Below, piece by piece: positions 28,861 through 39,900 of a stretch of 64,000 nucleotides of DNA. The stretch is from the NCBI RefSeq assembly GCF_000829825.1, contig NZ_JXSL01000027.1:186001-250000 (forward strand), written 5' to 3'. Position 1 is the stretch's first letter; each line of letters opens with the position of its first letter. Below the pieces are notes generated by a model. The model did not search any database. It had not been told where the DNA came from and saw only the letters and a program-made list of their open reading frames with translations. The position numbers and the translations under genes are program-made. This DNA comes from Paramagnetospirillum magnetotacticum MS-1 (GTDB taxonomy: Bacteria; Pseudomonadota; Alphaproteobacteria; Rhodospirillales; Magnetospirillaceae).

Positions 28861-30207
28861 ATGGGCGCCGGGAAGAAGAGAATCAGCCTGCGGCCGGATT
28901 TCGTCTGGGGGGTGTCCACCTCGGCCTTTCAGGTGGAAGGCGCCACCAAGGAAGACGGGCGCGGCCCCAGCATCTGGGACACCCGCTGCCGCCTTGCCGG
29001 AGGGGTGTGGACCGGGGCCAATGCCGATGTGGCCTGCGACCATTACCACCGCTGGCCCGAGGATGTGAGGCTGATCAAGGATCTGGGCGTTGACGCCTAT
29101 CGCTTTTCCATCGCCTGGCCGCGCCTGCTGCCCAAGGGCAAGGGAGCGGTTAACCAGAAGGGTCTCGACTTCTACGACCGGCTGATCGACGGCGTTTTGG
29201 AAGCTGGGATCACCCCTTGGGTCTGCCTCTATCACTGGGACCTGCCCCAGGCGCTGGATGATCTGGGCGGCTGGACCAATCGCGACTGCGCCGGGTGGTT
29301 CGCCGATTACGCCGTTCTGGCGGCCAAACGCTATGGCGACCGGGTCAAGCATTTCGCCACCTTCAACGAGTTCTCGGTCTTCACCATGTTCGGCTATGCC
29401 ATCGATTGGGCGGCGCCCGGCGTCACCGACCGGGCCGCCCATATGAAGGCCATCCACCACGTCAATTTGGCCCATGGCATGGGCGTGGACGTGCTGCGCG
29501 ACCATGTTCCGGGCGTGTCCATCGGCGCCATCCATAACCGCCAGATCGTGCGGCCGGAGGGCGGGCTGGCCGAGAACCAGGCGGCGGCCGACCTGCTGGA
29601 CGCCCATTGGAACGGTGTGTTCTGCGACCCGCAGCATCTGGGCCATTACCCCGAGATCATGGCCCGCGATGTGGAGCCCTATGTCCAGGCGGGCGATCTG
29701 GCCCGCATCTGCCGTCCCACCGACTGGATGGGACTCAACCACTACGGCCCCATCTACGCCAAGGCCGATCCGGCCACCACCTGGGGCTATGGCTGGGGCG
29801 CTCCGCCTGAATCGGCCAACCATCCGGAAGTGGGCTGGCCCATCTTCCCCGAAGTGTTCAAGGACGAGTTGCTGACCCTGACGCGGCGCTATGGCCTGCC
29901 CATCTACGTGACCGAGAATGGATGCGGCGGGGGCGCGGGCAGCGACACGCCCGACGAGAACGGCGAGGTCAAGGACACCCATCGCCTCGCCTATTTCCGC
30001 GAATACCAGCAGGCTATGCTGGACGCGGTGGCCGAGGGCGCTGATCTGCGCGGTTATTTCGTCTGGGCTTTGCTCGATAATTTCGAGTGGGGCTCGGGCT
30101 ATGGCCCGCGCTTCGGCCTCTATCACGTCGACTTCGAGACGCAAAAGCGCACGTTGAAGAATTCCGGCAAGTGGTACCGGGACATGATCAAGGGGCATAG
30201 GACGTAA
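28861..30207 (+). CDS. Glycoside hydrolase family 1 beta-glucosidase
   Basis: The 448-residue cytosolic (beta/alpha)8 enzyme has the GH1 N-terminal motif FVWGVSTSAFQVEGA, the acid/base Glu170 in TFNEF and the nucleophile Glu352 in VTENGCGG. It should hydrolyse beta-glucosides or related beta-glycosides. The start at 28861 follows GGGAGGGG; an in-frame ATG at 28819 would add 14 residues unlike the family. It has no transporter beside it apart from the unrelated ABC gene on the other strand. The exact sugar is not predictable. Confidence 0.93.
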   Translation: MGAGKKRISLRPDFVWGVSTSAFQVEGATKEDGRGPSIWDTRCRLAGGVWTGANADVACDHYHRWPEDVRLIKDLGVDAYRFSIAWPRLLPKGKGAVNQKGLDFYDRLIDGVLEAGITPWVCLYHWDLPQALDDLGGWTNRDCAGWFADYAVLAAKRYGDRVKHFATFNEFSVFTMFGYAIDWAAPGVTDRAAHMKAIHHVNLAHGMGVDVLRDHVPGVSIGAIHNRQIVRPEGGLAENQAAADLLDAHWNGVFCDPQHLGHYPEIMARDVEPYVQAGDLARICRPTDWMGLNHYGPIYAKADPATTWGYGWGAPPESANHPEVGWPIFPEVFKDELLTLTRRYGLPIYVTENGCGGGAGSDTPDENGEVKDTHRLAYFREYQQAMLDAVAEGADLRGYFVWALLDNFEWGSGYGPRFGLYHVDFETQKRTLKNSGKWYRDMIKGHRT

Positions 30208-30208
30208 T

Positions 30209-30321
30209 CGGGCACTCGCCCGAACCCATCCGGGGCGATGCCCCGGACCCCATTTTGATTTATGAAATAAACGAATGGGGTTTGGGGCCTATGGCCCCAA
30301 GCGGGTGCGGGCGGCAGCCCG
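30209..30321. repeat. Multi-hairpin intergenic repeat between convergent genes
   Basis: Five perfect or near-perfect stems in a row: CGGGC/GCCCG (30209-30222), TCCGGGGC/GCCCCGGA (30229-30247), CCCCATT/AATGGGG (30248-30280), TTGGGGCC/GGCCCCAA (30282-30300) and CGGGC/GCCCG (30308-30321). The last part, GCGGGTGCGGGCGGCAGCCC, is nearly repeated at 44041-44059, so this is a dispersed mosaic repeat. It lies between the convergent GH1 and ABC genes and may terminate both. Confidence 0.75.
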
Positions 30322-30329
30322 AATCCTTT

Positions 30330-32207
30330 TTACCGCCGCTTATCGCCGCGCTTGGTCAGGCCGTCGGCCAGGGCGCGGCGCTCTCCCCTGCGCAGCAGAT
30401 TGCCGAACAGGCGACCGCCCCAATTCATGCCACGCTTGGGCTGGTTCCAGTCCTTGCGGCTTTCACGAACCAAGATGGTGCCGTCGGGCGAAGGCGACAG
30501 GGTCAGCTTGCGCTGATGGTACTGCTCCAACTCGGCGTGGAAGCCCACGGTGAGGATGGCTGCGGTGGGGAATTCGTCGTTGAGCAACTGCATCAGCTTG
30601 CGCTCGCCCTCGGGGTCGAGCGCGTCGGTGGCCTCTTGCAGGAAGACCCATTTGGGCCGGTGCAGCAACAGCCGCGCAAAGCCCAGGCGCTGCTGTTCAC
30701 CGGCGGTAAGGTTCTGTTCCCACAAGGCGGTGTCGTCGATGCGCACCATCAGATGGCCGAGGCCGACCCGTTCCAGGGCGCCCTCCAACTGGTCGTCGGG
30801 GAAGCATTCCGTGGCCGACGGGTAGGTGAGTACGCTGCGCAGCGTGCCGATGGGCATGTAGGGCCGCTGGGGCATGAAGAAGATATGGGCGTCGCAGGGA
30901 AGGTCCACCGTGCCGCGTCCCCAGGGCCACAATCCGGCCACCACCTTGAACAGCTTGACCGCCGCGCCGGGATCGCCGCCGATCAGCACGTGCTCGCCGC
31001 CGACGATCTCGGCGCTGAAATCCTCGATGACCACGCTGCCATCGGAATTGGCGATGGTCAGGCCGTGGAAGCACAAGGTGGGAATGGCGGCCTTTTGCAC
31101 GATGACCGCGTGGGCATCGGGGCGCGACGCATCATCCCTGAGCGCCTGAAGGGCGTCGTGCAGGGACAGGACGCGCTCGACCGAGGCGCGCCATTCGGCG
31201 ACGCGCTGCAGGTTGTCCACGGGCCAGGACAGGGCCTGGGACAATTGCTGGAACGCCTGGGCGGTCTGCATCAGATGCCCCAGCGAGATGACGCCGGAAA
31301 TATAGCGCGGCGCTGCGATCAGAATGGGGAAGGCGGTGGAGAACACCGCGTATCCCGAGGTGAACAGGAACAAACGCGTCAGGCCCGCGGTCTGGCGGTT
31401 CCAGGCGCCCTCGATGCCGCGGAACAGTTCCGAGAAACGGCGGCGTTCGCCCACCTCGCCATGCAACAGGGCGATGGCTTCGGAATTCTCCCGCGCCCGC
31501 ACCAGTCCAAAGCGGAAATTGGCTTCGGCGGTCTGGCGGCGGTCGGTGGCGCGGATCAGGGGCCTGCCCACCCAAAGCGCCAGGGACGAGGCGCATGAAG
31601 CGTAGAACAGCGCCACCCAGACCATGTGGCCGGGAATGGAAATCTCGAATCCGCCCAGATCGAGGATGAGTTCACCCGACAGCGACCACAGGATCTGCAC
31701 GAAGCTGGCCAGCAGCAAGCCGCAATAGAACAGCGAATGGATCAGGTCGATGGCCGTTTCGGTAGTCAGGCGGATGTCCTCGGCGATGCGTCCGTCGGGA
31801 TTGTCGTGATCGCCTGGCATATGCATCAGCTGGTAATGATGGCCCATGGCCATCCAGTTGTCCTGCAACCTGCGGGTCAGCCAGCGGCGCCAGCCCAGCT
31901 GGATGGTTCGCTTCACCTTCAGATGCAGGGCGGTCACCGTCATGGACGCGACCAGGATCAGGCAGATTTCGGCGATCTGGGCGAAGAACTTTTCCATGGA
32001 TTTCTGTTCGAGCGCGTCGAACAACTCGGCGCTCCACAGATTGATCATGATGGGGATGACCACCTGGCCCACGGTCAGGCCAAGCAGCAAAGCGACAAGG
32101 CCGCGTACTTTCCACTTCTCGCCCGATTGCCAATAGGGTCCCGCCAGGCGGATAAACTGCCTGATGAAACCCGGCGACTGGCGATCCTGATATTGGCCGT
32201 CGCTCAT
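30330..32207 (-). CDS. SbmA/YddA-type ABC transporter (fused permease-ATPase) with degenerate nucleotide site
   Basis: About 625 residues: a permease domain with six helices (residues about 25-320), then an ATPase domain of the peroxisomal/YddA subfamily. The signature motif LTAGEQQRLGFAR is good, but the Walker A segment reads GGDPGAAVKLF with no GK[S/T], and the Walker B region reads FLQEATDALD with Gln where Asp is expected. ATP hydrolysis is therefore doubtful. The start at ATG 32207 follows GAGG at seven bases; GTG 32276 and ATG 32237 are alternatives. Substrates of this family include peptides and fatty-acyl compounds. It is divergent from the carboxypeptidase gene. Confidence 0.82.
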   Translation of the reverse strand: MSDGQYQDRQSPGFIRQFIRLAGPYWQSGEKWKVRGLVALLLGLTVGQVVIPIMINLWSAELFDALEQKSMEKFFAQIAEICLILVASMTVTALHLKVKRTIQLGWRRWLTRRLQDNWMAMGHHYQLMHMPGDHDNPDGRIAEDIRLTTETAIDLIHSLFYCGLLLASFVQILWSLSGELILDLGGFEISIPGHMVWVALFYASCASSLALWVGRPLIRATDRRQTAEANFRFGLVRARENSEAIALLHGEVGERRRFSELFRGIEGAWNRQTAGLTRLFLFTSGYAVFSTAFPILIAAPRYISGVISLGHLMQTAQAFQQLSQALSWPVDNLQRVAEWRASVERVLSLHDALQALRDDASRPDAHAVIVQKAAIPTLCFHGLTIANSDGSVVIEDFSAEIVGGEHVLIGGDPGAAVKLFKVVAGLWPWGRGTVDLPCDAHIFFMPQRPYMPIGTLRSVLTYPSATECFPDDQLEGALERVGLGHLMVRIDDTALWEQNLTAGEQQRLGFARLLLHRPKWVFLQEATDALDPEGERKLMQLLNDEFPTAAILTVGFHAELEQYHQRKLTLSPSPDGTILVRESRKDWNQPKRGMNWGGRLFGNLLRRGERRALADGLTKRGDKRR

Positions 32208-32396
32208 TTCGGCCTCGGTGTTCACGTCGCTTGCCATCCCCTGAAGCGGGAGGAGCAATACTCCCCCAGTGATCACTTAACCTCGAAAAGCCGTGCAAGT
32301 GAAGCCCGCACAAAGGCCATTGTGTCATTTCAACGTTTCGCAGCGGTTAATTCCGAAGCAGTTGCAACTTGGCGGCCGGAAGGCGATGGTGATGCC

Positions 32397-33650
32397 ATGG
32401 TGAACGGGATTTTGGCATGTGGTCGGTTTTTGGCGGTGTTGGCGCTTGGGCTGGCGCTGCCGACTGGCATGGTGCGGGCCGAGCCGTCGGCATCTCTGGC
32501 CGTCGATCTGGGCTCGGGCACGGTGATTGCCGAAAGCCGGGGGGGAATGCCCCATCATCCCGCCTCGCTCACCAAGATGATGACTGCCTATGTGGCCTTT
32601 GGCGCGATCAAGGCTGGCAAGGTGTCGCAAGACGATATCATCACCGTTTCGGAACGGGCGGCGTCCCAGGGCGGTGCCACCCTCGACCTGGGGCCGGGCG
32701 AAAGGATCAGCCTGGGTGCGGCGCTGAAAGCCATGATCGTTCGCTCGGCCAATGATGCCGCCGTGGCCGTGGCCGAACATGTGGCGGGCAGCGAGTCCGC
32801 CTTTGCCGTCCGCATGACCGAGGAGGCGGCCAGACTGGGCATGACCTCGTCCTCGTTTCGCAATGCCACAGGCATGACGGCGGCGGGACATGTGAGTTCG
32901 CCGCGCGACATGGCCATCCTGGCCATGGCCATCGAGCGGGATTTTCCCGCCTTCCGCCCGATGTTTTCCAGCCGCGACACCACCTGGAAGGGCCGCGTCC
33001 TGCCCACGGTCAACGGCTTTCTTGGCGCCTATGCCGGGGCCGAGGGCATGAAGACCGGCTTTACCTGCTCGGCGGGCTACAATCTGGTGGCCATCGCCCA
33101 TCGGGGTGGACGCCGGGCCCTGGCGGTGGTGATGGGAGCTGGGTCCTCGGCCGAGCGGCTGGGTGCCATCCGAAGGCTGATGGATCAGGCCTTGCAGGCC
33201 GAGCCTGCTACCGGGCGTTCTCTGGCCGGGCTCGGCAATGTCGGAGGGACGCCGCCCGACCGCTCGCAGGAGGCCTGCGGCTATGCGCGCAGCGGCAAGG
33301 GAGGCGGACCCGAGATGGCCATCGCCCAACGCCGCTCCGTTCCCGCCGGATGGGCGCTGGAGGTCTCCTATGGCCGCGACCTCGGCAAGGTCCGCCGCGA
33401 ATTGGACAAGGTCCATCGCCAGATGCGGGGCAAGCTGGGCGGTGGTTCGGCCATGGTGGTGGTGCGTCCCCGCGACGGCATGCTGCGTTATCGCGGTCTG
33501 ATCGTGGGATTGCAGGAGCGGCGGGCCATCGATACCTGTCTGGCCGAGCGGGCGCGGGCGGGCGAGGAACGCTGCCTGGTACTCAATCCGACCATGCTGG
33601 CGGGCGCCATGGATGACGAGCGCCGCTTTAAAATGATCTCGGCGCATTGA
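32397..33650 (+). CDS. D-alanyl-D-alanine carboxypeptidase (peptidase S11)
   Basis: The 417-residue exported enzyme trims the terminal D-Ala from peptidoglycan stem peptides. After a signal peptide (residues 1-25) come the three penicillin-binding motifs: Ser57-x-x-Lys60 in ASLTKM, SAN in RSANDAA, and KTG in GMKTGFTC. A C-terminal region of about 140 residues after the catalytic domain is unlike DacA/DacC and has no clear membrane anchor; it may be a cell-wall or SPOR-like module. ATG 32397 is the first in-frame start before the signal peptide. The gene is monocistronic and sits just upstream of the FecR-CHASE2-CHAT operon. Confidence 0.9.
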   Translation: MVNGILACGRFLAVLALGLALPTGMVRAEPSASLAVDLGSGTVIAESRGGMPHHPASLTKMMTAYVAFGAIKAGKVSQDDIITVSERAASQGGATLDLGPGERISLGAALKAMIVRSANDAAVAVAEHVAGSESAFAVRMTEEAARLGMTSSSFRNATGMTAAGHVSSPRDMAILAMAIERDFPAFRPMFSSRDTTWKGRVLPTVNGFLGAYAGAEGMKTGFTCSAGYNLVAIAHRGGRRALAVVMGAGSSAERLGAIRRLMDQALQAEPATGRSLAGLGNVGGTPPDRSQEACGYARSGKGGGPEMAIAQRRSVPAGWALEVSYGRDLGKVRRELDKVHRQMRGKLGGGSAMVVVRPRDGMLRYRGLIVGLQERRAIDTCLAERARAGEERCLVLNPTMLAGAMDDERRFKMISAH

Positions 33651-33740
33651 GGGAAACGACGTATACTCTGGATCTATAATCAAATTCGGATCGCCATCGA
33701 CCATTGGGGAATGGGCGGCTGGTTCGTGAGGGGCAGTTGA

Positions 33741-34799
<1,059 letters not shown>

Positions 34800-34806
34800 C
34801 CAAATT

Positions 34807-34837
34807 GGGGCGCTCTCTTCCGCGAGGAGAGCGCCCC
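34807..34837 (+). terminator. Strong hairpin between FecR-like and cyclase genes
   Basis: A perfect 11-bp stem GGGGCGCTCTC with a nine-base loop, followed by TCTCGATT, not a T-run. It fits the 58-base gap between the genes and is more likely an attenuator or mRNA-stabilising element for the abundant first gene than a full terminator. Confidence 0.55.
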
Positions 34838-34857
34838 TCTCGATTCCGGGGAGCGGC

Positions 34858-36912
34858 ATGACCAAGCGATACGATATACTCTTCACCCTCGTCCTGTTCC
34901 TGATCGCCATCCCCGCCCAGCATTTCGAATGGTTCGCCCTGCTGGAGGATCAGACTCTTTCCTTCCGCCACCAGTTACGGCTGGCCTATGGCGATGCCAA
35001 GAAGCTTGCGGTGGCCCCCGAAGTGGTGGTGGTCAATACCGACGAGGCCTTCTTCAAGTCCTATAAGAGCTTTCCGCTCCGGCGCACCGATATTGGCGCC
35101 ATGGTGACCAATCTCAAGGCGCTGGGCGCCAAGGTCATCGCCGTCGACATGCTCATGGATTTTCCCAGCTCGTATAATGAGGACCCGGCCCTGGCCAAGG
35201 CGTTGAGCGACGCTGGCAATACGGTGCTGGTGGCCCAGGGCGAGTTCAGGGACGGAAAATTCGCCAAGATCAATTATCCGACGGCGCTTCTCGATCAGGC
35301 CTCGGCCAGCGCCTATACGAATATCCAGTCAAATTCCAAGCTGGTCACCAGCCTGTCGCGGCTGCGGGTGTTTCCCGAGATGACCGGCGAGAAGGGGGGC
35401 TGGCCCTTCGCCGTCAAGGCCGCCGCCATGTTCTTGGGTGTCGAGCCCAAGTTGGACGGCAATACGCTGGTTCTGGGCGAGCTTCGCGTCCCGCTGAACC
35501 ACGAGAACAAACTCTATATCGACTTTCCGCCCCTTCCCACCGGCACCCGGTTCCTTAGCCAGTCGGCGGGGCTGTCCGCCCTGGAATTCCTCGATATCTC
35601 CGGCCTGGATGAGCGGGAGCTGGCCGAGTTGGAGTTCTGGGTGAAGGACAAGATCGTCGTCTTAGGCGATACATCCGAAGTGTCCCACGACTGGTTCGAC
35701 ACGCCTGTCGGCATGGTCTACGGGGTGGAAATCATCGCCGATTCCATCAGCTCGATCCTGAAGGGGGCGCCATTGCGCGCCGCGAGTCCCGTCCTGGATT
35801 CCGTGGCGCCCGTCGTCTTGCTGCTGGCCATGATGCTGCTGTCGCTCTATCTCACCCGGCCGCTGCTGCGTGGCATGTTCGTGGTGGCCTTGGGAATCGG
35901 CTTCATTCTGTCGGCCAGCGCTCTTTACATCCATCTGGGCGTGGTCATCTCCATGTCCTACGGCATCCTGGCCCTGATGGCCTCCTATCTCCTGGTGGAA
36001 TTCCGCCAGTATCTGATCGAGCGCAATCAGAAGCAGCAGATCGCCAAGACTTTCGGTCAATACATCCCGCCCGAACTTGTGGCCGAGATGAACAAGACCG
36101 GCCAGCAGGTCACCGTGGGCGGCGAATCGCGCGAAATGACCGTGCTGTTCTCCGACGTGCGCGGCTTCACCACCATTTCCGAAGGCCTGGCGCCGCAGGA
36201 ACTGACCGTGCTGATGAACGCTTTCCTCAGCCCCATGACCCATGTGATCCATGATTTCCGCGGCACCATCGACAAGTATATGGGCGACGCCATCATGGCC
36301 TTCTGGGGGGCGCCTCTGCACGACCCCGACCACGCCCGCCATGCGGTCATGGCGGCGCTGGGCATGGTCAAGAAGATGGAGGAGTTGAAGGACGACTTCA
36401 TCGCGCGCGGCTGGAAGCCCATCAAGGTGGGTATCGGGCTCAACACCGGCATCATGAATGTGGGCAACATGGGATCGGACTTCCGCATGGCCTATACGGT
36501 GCTGGGCGACGCGGTCAATCTGGGCTCGCGTGTGGAAAGCCTGACCAAGCAATACGGCGTCAACATGATGGTCACCGAGTACACCCAGGCGGTGGTGCCC
36601 GGACTGGTCAGCCGCGAGATCGACCTTGTCCGCGTCAAGGGCAAGGACACGCCTGTCCGCCTCTACGAGCCCATCGGCTTCGAAGGCGAGGTGGATGCCG
36701 AGACCGTGGCGCGTCTGTCCCAGCATCTGGCCGCACTGGCCATGTTCCGCGATCAGAAGTGGGACGCGGCCAAGATGGCGTTTCAGGAACTGCACAATGC
36801 CGAGCCCGAGCGGGTGATCTACAAGATTTACCTCGACCGTATCGAGCACTTCATGGAAGAGCCGCCCGGTTTGGACTGGGATGGCGTCTATACCCACAAG
36901 GAAAAAAGCTAG
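34858..36912 (+). CDS. CHASE2-domain class III adenylate cyclase
   Basis: The 684-residue membrane enzyme has an N-terminal helix, an extracytoplasmic CHASE2 sensor (residues about 28-310, with LKALGAKVIAVDMLMDFP), three membrane helices (about 318-385), and a class III cyclase domain. The catalytic set is complete: metal-binding Asp433 (FSDVRGFT) and Asp477 (DKYMGDA), the purine-specifying Lys473, and the transition-state Asn and Arg in LGDAVNLGSR. Lys473 and the Thr in AYTVLGD indicate ATP, so cAMP is the expected product. A C-terminal helical tail follows. It lies between the FecR-like sensor and the CHAT protease genes. Confidence 0.93.
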   Translation: MTKRYDILFTLVLFLIAIPAQHFEWFALLEDQTLSFRHQLRLAYGDAKKLAVAPEVVVVNTDEAFFKSYKSFPLRRTDIGAMVTNLKALGAKVIAVDMLMDFPSSYNEDPALAKALSDAGNTVLVAQGEFRDGKFAKINYPTALLDQASASAYTNIQSNSKLVTSLSRLRVFPEMTGEKGGWPFAVKAAAMFLGVEPKLDGNTLVLGELRVPLNHENKLYIDFPPLPTGTRFLSQSAGLSALEFLDISGLDERELAELEFWVKDKIVVLGDTSEVSHDWFDTPVGMVYGVEIIADSISSILKGAPLRAASPVLDSVAPVVLLLAMMLLSLYLTRPLLRGMFVVALGIGFILSASALYIHLGVVISMSYGILALMASYLLVEFRQYLIERNQKQQIAKTFGQYIPPELVAEMNKTGQQVTVGGESREMTVLFSDVRGFTTISEGLAPQELTVLMNAFLSPMTHVIHDFRGTIDKYMGDAIMAFWGAPLHDPDHARHAVMAALGMVKKMEELKDDFIARGWKPIKVGIGLNTGIMNVGNMGSDFRMAYTVLGDAVNLGSRVESLTKQYGVNMMVTEYTQAVVPGLVSREIDLVRVKGKDTPVRLYEPIGFEGEVDAETVARLSQHLAALAMFRDQKWDAAKMAFQELHNAEPERVIYKIYLDRIEHFMEEPPGLDWDGVYTHKEKS

Positions 36913-36980
36913 GCCCGGTTTTCAGCCAGGGGCCTCGGTGGCGGCTTGGGGAAGCCGGCCGGCAGTCGGGAGAGGGTTCG

Positions 36981-39900
36981 ATGATGGCTTCGCGTGCTTT
37001 GACGTTGCTCGCCGGGACCGCTTTGGCGGTTCTGGTTGCCGCATCGCCGGTTTTCGCCCAATCCGCCGACGATCTGATCGGTCAGGCTCGCCAAGCCATG
37101 CAGGCGGGCAAGGCCGCAGACGTCCAGCGTCTGGACGGCGAAATCACCAAGGCCCGCTCGGTTCTGCCCGCCTGGGTGGCGGAGAAGCAGCAGGCCGCCT
37201 CGGCCGTTCCCCAGGCCAAACAGCGCGCCGCCATGCTGTGGAACCGCTCGCATCAGCAGGCCATCGCCTCGGCGGGCGGTGGCGATCTTTCCAAGGCCGT
37301 GGACGAGGCCGCCCAGGCCCTGTCCATCGCCAAGGACAATCTGGGCGAGGGGCATCTGGCCACCATCATCAGCGCCACCGATCTGGCCGCCTTGCAGCAA
37401 TTGGCTGGGCAAGTCGAGGCGTCGGAGGCCAGCTATCTCCTGGCGGTGAAGCTTTCCCAGGCCTCTTTGGGCGATGCCCATCCCGAAACGGTCAAGGTGC
37501 AACAGGCTCTGGCCGGACTTTACCAGTCCCAGGCCAAGTTCGATCAGGCCGCCAAGGTCTATGACGGGGCCGTCAAAGCCTCGACCGCCGGATTGGGGGC
37601 CACGCATCCCCAGACCATCAGCCTTCAACTCACCCTGGCGCGTCTGCAGATCAACGCCTCCAAGACCAAGGATGCCGACAAGCTTCTGGACGCCGCCTGC
37701 ACCGCCTCGCGCAAGGTCTATGGCGAGGCCCATGGGGAGTTTTCCCGCTGTCTGGCCCAGCAGGGCGCCTTCAAGCGGGTGCAGGGCGACTACACCGCCG
37801 CCGCGGCCCTGATGGATCAGGCCGTGGCCATTCAGAAGCTGGCCCTGGCGCCCACCGATCCCTTGAGCCTTTCCACCCGTATCGAGGCGGGTGGGCTGTA
37901 CCACCGCCAGGGCCGTCTGACGGAATCGCAGCAGATTCTGGAATCCGCGGTGCGCGATGCCCAGGCCGCCAATGATCAGCAGAACCTGCTTTCGGCCAAG
38001 GGCGATCTGGCCGACGTGCTGGATGACCGTGGCGAATACGACGCCGCCGAGAAGATGGCCAAGGAAGTACTGGAGGCCCAGACCGCCGCGCTGGGCGCCG
38101 CCCATCCCAACACCGTGGCGGCGCTGTCCTCGCTGGCCTCCATCTACCGCAAGCAGGGCCGCCTGCTGGAGGCCGAGAAGACTTTCATGGATGCGTGGGA
38201 ACGCTACCGCAAGGTTCTGGGCACCGACCACCGCTCCACGGTGATCGCCGCCAATAATGTGGGCGAGATCTTAGAGAAGGAAGGCATTTACGAGCGCGCC
38301 GAGCCCTTCTTAAGGGGCGCGCTGGACGGCGGACGCAAGGCCTTCGGCGAGACCCATCCGGCCACGCTGACCACCATGAACAATCTGGCGCTGCTGTATG
38401 AAAGCCAGGGCGTGTTCGACAAGGCCGAGCCTCTGTATCAGAGCGTCATCACGGTGTTCGGCAAGACCATCGGACCGAAGCATCCCGATACCATCGCGGC
38501 GACCAACAATCTGGCCTATCTCTACATGCTGAAGGGCGAGTACGACCGTGCCGCCCCCATGTTCAAGACGGTGCACGAAGCCTGGGTCAAGGCATATGGG
38601 CCCAAGCACCAGAACACCTTGAAGGCGCTCAACAACCTGGCCCGCGCGCTGCACAAGCTGGGCAAGCTGGGAGAGGCGGAAAAGGCCTTCGACACCGCCC
38701 TGGCCGGTCGGCGCTCGGTGTTGGGCGAGAAGCATCTCGATACGTTGCGCTCCATGCACGATCTGGCGGCGCTCTATCGCAGCCAGAAGAAGCTCAAGGA
38801 GGCCGAAACCCTTCTGACCAAGACCCTGGCCGGTGACGAGGCCGTTCTGGGGCCGGCCCATCCCTATACCTTCGAGACGCTGAACACCCTGGCCGGGGTG
38901 CAGGAGGATATGGGCGACATCAAGGCCGCCTTCGCCACCCGTCAGACCACCTTCAAGCGCCGCACCGAATTCCTCAACCGCGTGCTCTATGTCACCGGCG
39001 ACAATGCGCGCGAGGGCTATGTGCGCCTGCACGCGCCCGAACTGGCCGCCTATGTGGCCTTGCTGACCAAACTGGACGAGCCGACGGCGGGCAAGGCGCT
39101 GATGGAGATCAGCCTGAACCGCAAGGGTCTGCTGCTCAAGGTGGCGTCGGAGATTCAGCAGGTGACCCGCCTGTCGCGCGATCCCGAACTGACCAAGCTG
39201 ACCGAGGAACTGGCCGAGGTCAGAAAGCGTCTGGCCGCCCTGACCCTGTCGGGCCCCACCGAGGAAACCAAGGACAACCACGTCGAGGTGATCAACGGCC
39301 TCGAGGAAAAGATCAACGACCTGCAGGGAGCGCTTGGCCGTTCCTCCACCCGTTTCCAGCAATCGGTTGCCCCCATTGCGCTTGATGATCTGGTCAAGGC
39401 CTTGCCCGCCGACGGTGTGGTGGTCGACCTGTTCATCTATGGCGAAGAAGGCGCGCGCAAGCTGGTGGCCGCAACGCTGCGTAAGGATGGCGACACCCCG
39501 GTCTATGGGCTGGTGAAATACGATTCGCTCAAAACCATCGAAGACGCCATCGTCAAGTACCGCACCGATATCCAGAACGAAGAGATCGAAATGGACGATC
39601 TGCTTGATGTGGGCCAGCAGGTGCACAAGCTGGTCTGGCAACCCCTGGATAAGGCCCTGGGCGGGCGTACCAAGGTCTATTTCATTCCCGATGGCATGCT
39701 GAACATCCTGCCCATCAGCGCCCTGGTGGAGCCGAGCCGCAAATATCTGATCGAGCGCATCGACCTGCATGTCCTCAATTCCAGCCGTGATTTGCTGCCC
39801 TCTTCCATCCCGGCGGCCAAGGGCGGCTATCTCATCAATGCAGGTCCCGACTACAACACCGAGGAAGTGACGGGTAAGGCGACCCTGGAAAAGGCCCGCT

